DNA of 64,000 nucleotides from Aeromonas hydrophila subsp. hydrophila ATCC 7966. Lineage in GTDB: Bacteria; Pseudomonadota; Gammaproteobacteria; Enterobacterales; Aeromonadaceae. The notes under the pieces were generated by a model. It saw nothing but the letters and a program-made list of their open reading frames with translations, had not been told where the DNA came from and made no database searches. The DNA is taken from NCBI RefSeq assembly GCF_000014805.1, contig NC_008570.1, positions 3,849,001 through 3,913,000 on the forward strand, given 5' to 3'. Below, one piece after another: positions 57,566 through 64,000 of the stretch (the stretch's first letter is position 1; each line of letters begins with the position of its first letter). The translations under genes were made by a program, and so were the position numbers.

Positions 57566-58747
57566 ATGCAGCCGTTTTTTGCCCAGCGCTTCGAGAAGGT
57601 AGAGCCTTCCTTCATCCGCGAGATCCTCAAGGTCGCCGCCAATCCGGAGATCATCTCCTTCGCCGGCGGTCTGCCCAATCCGCACCTGTTCCCGGTCAAA
57701 GCCATCGACCAGGCCTGCCAGGACGTGCTGCGCGAACAGGGCGCCGCAGCCCTGCAGTATGCCGCCACCGAGGGCTTCGCCCCGCTGCGCCAGTACATCG
57801 CCGACCGCTATCTGGCCCGCCACGGCATGCAGGTCAATCCGGACAACATCCTCATCACCAGCGGCTCCCAGCAAGCGCTGGATCTGCTGGGCAAGGTGCT
57901 GATCGACGAGGGACAGGATCTCATCATAGAGGAGCCGGGCTATCTTGGCGCCATCCAGGCCTTCTCCGTCTATCAACCTACCTTCAAGCCCATCACCCTG
58001 GGTGAAGAGGGGCTGGATCTGGCGGCGCTGGATGCGCTGCTGGCGAGCGGCTCCAACGCCAAGCTGCTGTACGGCGTGCCCAACTTCCAGAACCCGAGCG
58101 GCGTCTCCTACAGCCGTGCCAACCGCGAGGCGCTGGCCGAGCGACTGGTCAGCCACGAGCTGTTGATGGTGGAAGACGACCCCTACGGCGAGCTGCGCTT
58201 CGAGGGCGAACACCTGCCCCCCATCGCCAAGCTGGCGCCGAACAATACCGTGCTGCTCGGCTCCTTCTCCAAGACCGTCGTCCCGGCCTTCCGCCTCGGC
58301 TGGATGCTGGTGCCGGACTGGCTGCGCAAGAAGGTCACCATCGCCAAGCAGGCCACCGACCTGCACAGCAACGCCTTCAGCCAGCAGGTGCTGCATCGCT
58401 TCCTGATCGACAACTCGCTGGATGCCCATCTGGAGAAGATCAAGGAGGTCTATGGCCGCCAGCGTGCCGCCATGGAGGCTGCCCTGGCCCGTCACTGCCC
58501 GCCCGGCGTCAGCTACACCCGACCCGAGGGTGGCATGTTCCTCTGGCTGACCCTGCCCGCCAGTGTCAGTGCCATGGCGCTGTTTGACGAGGCGATCAAG
58601 GAGAAGGTGGCCTTCGTACCGGGCGCCCCCTTCTACGTACGCCCCGAGATCCAGAACACCCTGCGCCTGAGCTTCTCCTGCGTGGATGAGGCCACCATCG
58701 AGGAGGGGGTCAAGCGTCTGTGCCGTGCCCTCGCCCGCATGCTCTGA
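57566..58747 (+). CDS. PLP-dependent aminotransferase, class I/II
   Basis: A 393-residue fold-type I aminotransferase of the group that includes LysN-like 2-aminoadipate and aromatic/branched-chain transaminases. PLP contacts are visible in SGSQQALDLLGKVL, YGVPNFQNPSG, EDDPYGELRF, and the Schiff-base Lys in GSFSKTVVPAFRLGW (about residue 236). Near the C-terminus VPGAPFYVRPEIQNTLRLSF holds the carboxylate-binding Arg. No MocR-type winged helix is fused at the N-terminus. The substrate cannot be fixed from sequence. It stands alone between two terminators. Confidence 0.88.
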   Translation: MQPFFAQRFEKVEPSFIREILKVAANPEIISFAGGLPNPHLFPVKAIDQACQDVLREQGAAALQYAATEGFAPLRQYIADRYLARHGMQVNPDNILITSGSQQALDLLGKVLIDEGQDLIIEEPGYLGAIQAFSVYQPTFKPITLGEEGLDLAALDALLASGSNAKLLYGVPNFQNPSGVSYSRANREALAERLVSHELLMVEDDPYGELRFEGEHLPPIAKLAPNNTVLLGSFSKTVVPAFRLGWMLVPDWLRKKVTIAKQATDLHSNAFSQQVLHRFLIDNSLDAHLEKIKEVYGRQRAAMEAALARHCPPGVSYTRPEGGMFLWLTLPASVSAMALFDEAIKEKVAFVPGAPFYVRPEIQNTLRLSFSCVDEATIEEGVKRLCRALARML

Positions 58748-58761
58748 CCAGCCTCGGGGCG

Positions 58762-58796
58762 AAAAAAACCAGCGACCTCGGTCGCTGGTTTTTTTA
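58762..58796. terminator. Bidirectional terminator
   Basis: AACCAGCGACC/GGTCGCTGGTT stem flanked by A and T runs of at least six; it serves the aminotransferase gene and the convergent EAL gene. Confidence 0.92.
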
Positions 58797-58811
58797 TGCG
58801 CGCAAGTTGGC

Positions 58812-60344
58812 TCAGCCCTGCGCCAGCAGGCCGGCAAACTCCTTCATCGGCATCGGCCTGCCATACAGATAGCCCTGCAGGAAGTTCACCTGACGCGCCC
58901 GCAGATAAGCGGCCTGCACCTCGTTCTCCACCCCTTCGGCAACCAGCAGCAGACCGAGCCGGGTCGCCAGATCGATGACGTTCTCGACGATGTGGCTGGA
59001 GAGGGCATCGGAGCCGATCATGCCGACGAAGCTCTGGTCGATCTTGAGAAAATCCACCTGGAACTGCTGCAGATAGGTGAGGCTGGAGTGGCCGGTACCG
59101 AAGTCGTCGATGGCGATGAAGACCCCCAGCTGATGCAGCTCGGCAAACAAGCGGTCGGTCGTCTCGTCCGCCACGATCAGCTCCCGCTCGGTCAGCTCCA
59201 GCACCAGCTTGATGGGGTTCTCCCGAAACGCGTTGATGAAGTCGCGGCAATCCTCCAGCAGGCTCATGTCCTTGCAGTGGCTGGCGCTGATGTTGAAGCC
59301 GAAGTGGAACCCTCTGGGCAGGCTGTGCACTCGGCCTGCGAACTGCTCGCGCACCTGCTCCATCAGCAGCCGGGTCATGGGCACGATGAGGCCGCTGTCT
59401 TCGGCCAGCGGAATGAAGCGGTCCGGCGAGATGAGGCCCTGGCGCGGATGCTGCCAGCGCATCAGCACCTCGCAGCCGCTCCAGTGGGCGTCGTCACCGG
59501 TCACCACGGGTTGCAAGTAGGGGATGAACTCCCGTTGATCCAGCGCCCGCCGCAGCTCCTGGGAGGGCGAGGTAGAACGGCCGGCCAGCCAGTAGACCAG
59601 GCAGCCCGCCAGCAGACCCAGCAATGGATAGATGATGAGACTGGCCCGAGAGTAGTTCCAGATATGGCTGCCGTACTCGTCGTGGGAAAGATCGGTGACC
59701 ACCCGAAACGGATACTTGCCAGAGGTCTGCTCCAGCGATCCCAGCGCCACGGGCGGCACCTCGTCGTGGATCTGGCCATCGGCCAGCATGCTCTGCGCCC
59801 CGATCACCAGGGTCAGCGGCGAGTTGCGGCTGAGCATGTCGAGGATGTTGTGCAGGTAGTAGCCATCGATGCCGACCAGCACGCTGTACTCCCCCACCGG
59901 TTGGCGATAGACCACCAGAGGCCGCCCCGGCGTCACCGGATTGCCCCGCATCAGATCCAGCTGGCCATTGGCATAATCGGCCAGCTTGAAGGGGCCCTGA
60001 TAGGGGCCGTAGAGCGAGGAGCAGTAGACCACTTCCCCTTTGGCCAGGTTGACGGTGCGCACGTCCGGCACGGTCGCCACCTGATCCCGCAGCCCCTGCA
60101 CCACCTCCTCGCAGGGGCGCCCCACGCTGCCCTGCACCATGGCCGCCGCCTGATGGGCGTGATCCAGGGTACGCTCCAGCATCTCCCTGGCATGGAGCAG
60201 GCGCTCTTCGGCATCCTGCTTCATGCCGGCAAAGGTCTGCCAGGAGACGATCAATACCCCGAGCAGCAAGGGGAGCAGGCCGGCCAGCAACGCCGCCCCC
60301 AGCCTGGTATAAAACTGGCGCAACCTCAAACGACGAAACGGCAT
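58812..60344 (-). CDS. CSS-motif EAL phosphodiesterase (PdeC-like)
   Basis: A 510-residue inner-membrane protein: membrane helix (about 15-38), periplasmic domain with the CSS motif (VVYCSSLYGP), second helix (about 240-260), and a cytoplasmic EAL domain with EVLMRW, NIS, LELTE, DDFGTG, LKIDQ and AEGVE. In the E. coli PdeC group, disulphide state and proteolysis of the CSS domain control c-di-GMP hydrolysis. The start at 60344 has GAGGGTGGG directly upstream; an in-frame start 25 codons earlier is unlikely. It converges on the aminotransferase gene. Confidence 0.92.
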   Translation of the reverse strand: MPFRRLRLRQFYTRLGAALLAGLLPLLLGVLIVSWQTFAGMKQDAEERLLHAREMLERTLDHAHQAAAMVQGSVGRPCEEVVQGLRDQVATVPDVRTVNLAKGEVVYCSSLYGPYQGPFKLADYANGQLDLMRGNPVTPGRPLVVYRQPVGEYSVLVGIDGYYLHNILDMLSRNSPLTLVIGAQSMLADGQIHDEVPPVALGSLEQTSGKYPFRVVTDLSHDEYGSHIWNYSRASLIIYPLLGLLAGCLVYWLAGRSTSPSQELRRALDQREFIPYLQPVVTGDDAHWSGCEVLMRWQHPRQGLISPDRFIPLAEDSGLIVPMTRLLMEQVREQFAGRVHSLPRGFHFGFNISASHCKDMSLLEDCRDFINAFRENPIKLVLELTERELIVADETTDRLFAELHQLGVFIAIDDFGTGHSSLTYLQQFQVDFLKIDQSFVGMIGSDALSSHIVENVIDLATRLGLLLVAEGVENEVQAAYLRARQVNFLQGYLYGRPMPMKEFAGLLAQG

Positions 60345-60646
60345 ACCCACCCTCGCGGCAACGGTGAAAAAGCGGACGAGTCTACTCCTATCCCCTTCTC
60401 TGACAACCCTTTCTGACAACTCTGACGGCAGAGCGGGGCGCTCTGACCAACACTATATCGCGTCTGCAGCGGGGCGACAGCGGCAGTCGCAGCCATCCCT
60501 TCACATGTGCGCAGTGCTCGCTGCACGCCCCCTGGCGCGATGCGCCAGATGCCTGCTGTGACGATTATAATCTTTGCAAAAACAGCTGCTTGTTCATCTG
60601 GTGCCGGCCCACTAGAGTAGAGCCAACAGCGTCAGGGAGTCTGCAT
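60345..60646. other. Divergent spacer between the EAL gene and yfcH
   Basis: 302 bases; short direct repeats of TCTGACAAC (60400-60422) but no gene or regulatory site I can support. Confidence 0.4.
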
Positions 60647-61552
60647 ATGAAAATATTGATCACGGGAGGGACAGGCTTCATCGGTCGCCGTCTGGTGGCC
60701 CATCTCAAGGTGGCCCACGAGGTGCTGGTGCTGACCCGTCAGGGCAGCCGCGCCTATGATCTGCTCGGCCACGACGTCAAGCTGCTCGACAGCCTGGATC
60801 GGCTCGACAACCTCAACGACGTGGACGCGGTCATCAACCTGGCGGGGGAGCCCATCGCCAACGGCCGCTGGAGCGAGCGGCGCAAGCAGTTGCTGTGTGA
60901 CAGCCGCTGGCTGCTGACCGAACAGCTGGTCGACCTGGTCAAGCTCTCCGATACGCCGCCCAGGGTGCTTATCAACGCCTCCGCCATCGGCTGGTATGGC
61001 CGTCAGGGCGATGAGCCGCTGGACGAGCAGTGCCAGACCCCTCACGACGAATTCACCCATCAGCTCTGTCAGCAGTGGGAAACCCTGGCCCGCGAAGCCC
61101 GCAGCAAGCATACCCGGGTCTGCATCGTGCGCATCGGGCTGGTGCTCGGCACCGACGGCGGCGCCCTGCCCAAAATGTTGCCTCCCTATCGCGTCGGTCT
61201 CGGTGGCCCCATGGGCACGGGGCACCAGATCATGAGCTGGATCCACATCCAGGATCTGGTGCGCGCCATCCTGTTTCTGCTGGAACACGACGAGTGTGAC
61301 GGCCTGTTCAACGGCACGGCGCCGCAGCCGGTCAGCAACCGCGAATTCAGCCAGACCCTGGCAGGCACCCTGCACCGGCCGCACCTCTTCTTCGTGCCGG
61401 CCCCCCTGCTGCAGTTGCTGATGGGCGAAGCGGCCGATCTGCTGCTCACCGGCCAGAAGGTGCTGCCGACCCGTCTGCAGCAGGCCGGCTTCCATTTCAC
61501 CTACCCGGCGCTGCCCCAGGCCCTTGCCAATCTGCTGAGCACTGCCCGCTGA
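60647..61552 (+). CDS. yfcH: YfcH-like SDR epimerase-family protein
   Basis: A 301-residue protein of the SDR39U1/YfcH family. The N-terminal nucleotide-binding loop is GGTGFIGRRLV; further segments AVINLAGEPIANGRW, INASAIGWYG and PMGTGHQIMSWIHIQDLVRA are family hallmarks, with a C-terminal DUF1731 tail (VLPTRLQQAGFHFTYP). The substrate is unknown. GGGAG precedes the ATG at 60647; upstream open frame has no ribosome site. It is followed by a perfect 19-base-arm palindrome. Confidence 0.92.
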   Translation: MKILITGGTGFIGRRLVAHLKVAHEVLVLTRQGSRAYDLLGHDVKLLDSLDRLDNLNDVDAVINLAGEPIANGRWSERRKQLLCDSRWLLTEQLVDLVKLSDTPPRVLINASAIGWYGRQGDEPLDEQCQTPHDEFTHQLCQQWETLAREARSKHTRVCIVRIGLVLGTDGGALPKMLPPYRVGLGGPMGTGHQIMSWIHIQDLVRAILFLLEHDECDGLFNGTAPQPVSNREFSQTLAGTLHRPHLFFVPAPLLQLLMGEAADLLLTGQKVLPTRLQQAGFHFTYPALPQALANLLSTAR

Positions 61553-61573
61553 CTCGGCTCATCAGCCAACCGG

Positions 61574-61612
61574 ATGACAATCAGCCCGGCCAATGGCCGG
61601 GCTGATTGTCAT
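61574..61612. repeat. Perfect inverted repeat, 19-base arms, one-base centre
   Basis: Left arm begins ATGACAATCAGCCCGGCC and the right arm is its exact complement about a single A. There is no T-run on either strand, so it is not a classical terminator, though it lies between two convergent genes and could act as one or as an mRNA 3'-end stabiliser. Confidence 0.75.
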
Positions 61613-61645
61613 TGTGCCTTGCGGCATCCGCACAGGATGCGGTGA

Positions 61646-64000
61646 TCAGAGCAGGCCCTGCCCCAATCCACGCAGCCGATCGCTCAGGGTGCCCGCCAGC
61701 AGCTGGCGCTGCATGCCCTGCCCCGCCAGCGTCACCAGCACGGCCCCCAGTAACGGCAGACCAATCCAGATGGCCCAGTGGAACTGCCACTGCCCCTCGA
61801 ACCACCACCACTGCAGGCCGAGGGAGCAGAGTTCGACCACCATGGCGGCGCACAGCCCCGCCAGCAGGCCGCTGGCAACCAGCTCCCAGCGCAGCATCTT
61901 CCGGAGCAGCTCGCTGCCGGCCCCCAGGGTGCGCATCAGCAGCAGCTCCCGGCGCCGATGAGCCATGCTGGCCTGGGTCTGGGTCAGCAGCACCAGCAGC
62001 GCCGCCACCGTCACCAACCCCAGCATCAGCCCCAGCGCGCGGCTCACCTGATCCGACACCGCCGTCAGCCGCACGATCAAATCGTCCACATCGATCAGGC
62101 TCACCGTGGGGTGTCGGCGGATCAGCTCCACTTCGGCCACCCGCCCCTGCTCCGGCAGACGATAGCTGCCGAGCCAGGTCTGGGAGAAGGGAGCCAGCAC
62201 ATCCGGCGAGAAGATCATGTAGAAATTGGGCCGCATGTTGTCCCACTTGATGGCCCGCAGGCTGGTCACCTGCGCCTTGAAGCTGTGCCCCTCGATGGTA
62301 AAGCCCAGGGTGTCGCCGAGGGCGATGTCGAGCCGTTTGGCCAGATCCTTGTCTACCGATACCTGGCCGGGGCCATCCAGCCAGCGCCCTGCGGTCAGGG
62401 TATTGTCCGGCGGCAGGGTGGCGGTGGTGGTGAAGTTGAGCTCGCGATTGACCCCTTCGCGGCCATCTTCATCCGTGTCGCGCACCGCCTCGCTGGCGAT
62501 GCTAACCAGCCGGCCGCGCACCATGGGGTAGAAGTCCGAGGTCACGGCCCCCGCCTGGCGCAGATCGGCCAGGATCCCCCCCCGCTCCCCGTCTGCCACG
62601 TTGACCAGGAAGCGGTTGGGGGCATCTGCCGGCAGCCTAGCCGAGAACTCGCCGAGCAGGTCGACCCGCGCCGCCCACAGCAGACCGAACAGCATGAGTG
62701 CCAGCGCAAAGCCCGCCAGCTGGAACAGACCGCTGCCCCGCTCGCGGGAGAGATGGCTGATGGCCAGCCGCAGTGCGTGGGGCCCCTGCACCCGACGCCC
62801 CAGCCGCAGCAGCAAGGAGGCGATCAGCGCCAGCAGCCCCATCAGTAAGCCCATGCCGCCGATCAGCCCCAGCGCCAGGGTCGCATCGGCGGTGAAGCCC
62901 CATACCAACCCAAACAGGCCGAGCAGCGCCACCGGCAACGCCAGCCAGGGCGGGATCCCCGCCTCCAGCTCGCGCCGCAGAACCCGCAGCGGCGGCACCT
63001 TGAGCAGGCGCAGGAAGGGCACGAAGGCCAGCAGCAGGGTGATGAAGAAGGCCACCGCCAACCCCAGTGCAAAGGGTCGCCACGACGGCGGAGGTAGATC
63101 AGCTGGCAGCAGGTTGCCCAGCAGATGCAGGGTCAGCCACTGCATGGCGCTGCCCGCCACCAGACCGAGCAAGGCGCCGACCAGCGTCAGCGACAGCAGC
63201 AGGGTGCCCATCAACTGCCAGAGCGAGCGCCGCGACGCGCCGAGCGTCTTGAGCAGCGCCACCATGTTGGTCTGGCGCTCGGCGAAGTGACGCACCGCGA
63301 TGCCCATGGCCAGCGCCCCCAGCAGCACTCCCGCCAGGGAGGCGAGCCGGAAGAAACGCTCGGCATTGGCCAGCGAGCGGCCCACCTGGGAGCCCTGGTC
63401 GTCCGGCTTGATCAGCTTCTGTCCCGCCTTGAGTCTGGGTTTGAGCCAGCGTTCATAGTCGGCCACCTGCTCGCGGCTGCCCTTGAACAGGTAGCGCCAC
63501 TGCTGGCGGCTGCCCGGCAGCAGGGCACCGGTCGCCTCCACATCGGCACTGTGGATCAGCGCCCGTGGCGCCAGCAGGAAGGGGCTGAAGCCCTGATCCG
63601 GCTCCTGACCCAGTACCCCCGCCACCTTGAGCACCGTATTGCCCACTTCCAGCTCATCCCCCGGCTTGGCCGCCAGCAGTTGCATCACCCGGGCGGAGAG
63701 CCAGATCTCGCCGGGTGCCGGCGCCCGCTGGGGGCTCAGCTCCAGCTTGCCGTAGAAGGGGAAATCCTCAGGCACGGCGCGGATGGACGCCAGTTGCAGG
63801 GCATCGCCATGAAACAGCATGCTGTTGAAGCTGACCGTGGTCTGCACCGCCAGGCCCGTTTTTGCCGCCTGCTCGAGCCAGGCGGCCGGCGCCGGCGTGG
63901 CCGAGCGCAGCGCCCGGTCGGCACCGATAAAGTCGCGGCCGGAGGCTTTGAGCCCGGCATCCAGCCGATCCGCCACCAGGGCCACACTCAGCACACAGGC
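61646..64000 (-). CDS. ybbP: YbbP-like FtsX-family ABC permease, partial (5' end outside window)
   Basis: More than 780 residues of a large inner-membrane protein whose N-terminus lies beyond base 64000; the frame is open to the edge (CVLSVALVADRLDAG follows the missing first helix). It aligns with E. coli YbbP through GRDFIGADRALRS, EPDQGFSPFLLAPR, ALLKTLGASRRSLWQL and LNRELN-type segments, with two FtsX domains (about four-helix blocks around the middle and the C-terminal end, MRTLGAGSELLRKMLRWE). YbbP works with the ATPase YbbA, expected upstream outside the window. Role proposed in lipid or lipoprotein handling but not settled. Confidence 0.9.
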   Translation of the reverse strand, partial: ACVLSVALVADRLDAGLKASGRDFIGADRALRSATPAPAAWLEQAAKTGLAVQTTVSFNSMLFHGDALQLASIRAVPEDFPFYGKLELSPQRAPAPGEIWLSARVMQLLAAKPGDELEVGNTVLKVAGVLGQEPDQGFSPFLLAPRALIHSADVEATGALLPGSRQQWRYLFKGSREQVADYERWLKPRLKAGQKLIKPDDQGSQVGRSLANAERFFRLASLAGVLLGALAMGIAVRHFAERQTNMVALLKTLGASRRSLWQLMGTLLLSLTLVGALLGLVAGSAMQWLTLHLLGNLLPADLPPPSWRPFALGLAVAFFITLLLAFVPFLRLLKVPPLRVLRRELEAGIPPWLALPVALLGLFGLVWGFTADATLALGLIGGMGLLMGLLALIASLLLRLGRRVQGPHALRLAISHLSRERGSGLFQLAGFALALMLFGLLWAARVDLLGEFSARLPADAPNRFLVNVADGERGGILADLRQAGAVTSDFYPMVRGRLVSIASEAVRDTDEDGREGVNRELNFTTTATLPPDNTLTAGRWLDGPGQVSVDKDLAKRLDIALGDTLGFTIEGHSFKAQVTSLRAIKWDNMRPNFYMIFSPDVLAPFSQTWLGSYRLPEQGRVAEVELIRRHPTVSLIDVDDLIVRLTAVSDQVSRALGLMLGLVTVAALLVLLTQTQASMAHRRRELLLMRTLGAGSELLRKMLRWELVASGLLAGLCAAMVVELCSLGLQWWWFEGQWQFHWAIWIGLPLLGAVLVTLAGQGMQRQLLAGTLSDRLRGLGQGLL

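Noticed and set aside
60364..60561. 65-codon GTG-start ORF in the spacer before yfcH
   Set aside because: No ribosome site, overlaps the 5' end of the EAL gene and has non-coding composition.

Overview
The window reads as ordinary chromosome of an Aeromonas species (Gammaproteobacteria). The support is high GC with strong GC3 bias, a prolyl aminopeptidase very like the enzyme I know from Aeromonas sobria, the proB-crl-frsA-gpt neighbourhood shared with enterics, orn/rsgA-psd, tRNA arrays, and a secreted set (chitinase, nuclease, M6 and S8 proteases) typical of the genus. I see no insertion sequence, prophage, integron or CRISPR array. Species cannot be fixed from this window.

Layout. 1-2937: proB (cut by the window edge), crl, frsA and gpt, all on the minus strand. 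2938-5993: pepD, flanked by two unannotated small ORFs that each have CRP-like sites upstream. 5994-12026: a five-gene minus-strand peptide ABC importer of YejABEF type. 12027-20477: a 738 bp AT-rich divergent spacer, then a TonB-dependent receptor and a complete TonB2-type energising operon (DUF3450 protein, TtpC-like protein, ExbB2, ExbD2, TonB2, TPR protein). 20755-26579: a multidomain GH18 chitinase with two decayed tandem copies of its own 3' end, divergent from a GlyGly-CTERM extracellular nuclease. 26715-28920: five tRNA-Ala(GGC) genes and gltX. 29181-32532: a chemoreceptor, an OapA/YtfB-like protein and a cold-shock gene. 32802-33630: seven tRNA-Gly(GCC) genes plus one pseudo-tRNA. 33808-37285: orn, divergent from rsgA-psd and three small genes. 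37398-39370: a reduced rcl-like locus (RclC, AhpD-like protein, RclR-like regulator). 39431-45185: a lipoprotein, a PAS/GGDEF/EAL protein, rraB and an M6 metalloprotease. 45370-45703: tRNA-Phe, tRNA-Asn and a small membrane-protein ORF. 45929-52421: pip, an ABCC-like full-length ABC transporter, a YgdI/YgdR lipoprotein and a subtilase. 52541-55967: a YnjE-like sulfurtransferase, glutaminase, yggL and trmB, with an unusual repeat-hairpin leader upstream of trmB. 56316-64000: an M28 peptidase, a PLP aminotransferase, a CSS-EAL phosphodiesterase, yfcH and a YbbP-like permease cut by the window end.

How the genes fit together. The TonB receptor, TonB2 complex and divergent Yej-type importer could form an outer-to-inner-membrane uptake route; this is inference from neighbourhood. 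The chitinase, nuclease, M6, S8 and M28 enzymes and the peptidases PepD and Pip suit a polymer- and protein-degrading aquatic lifestyle. The most notable non-coding structures are the duplicated chitinase 3' end, the 100-bp-periodic tRNA-Gly array, the four-unit leader of trmB, and the small ORFs with CRP-like sites around pepD.
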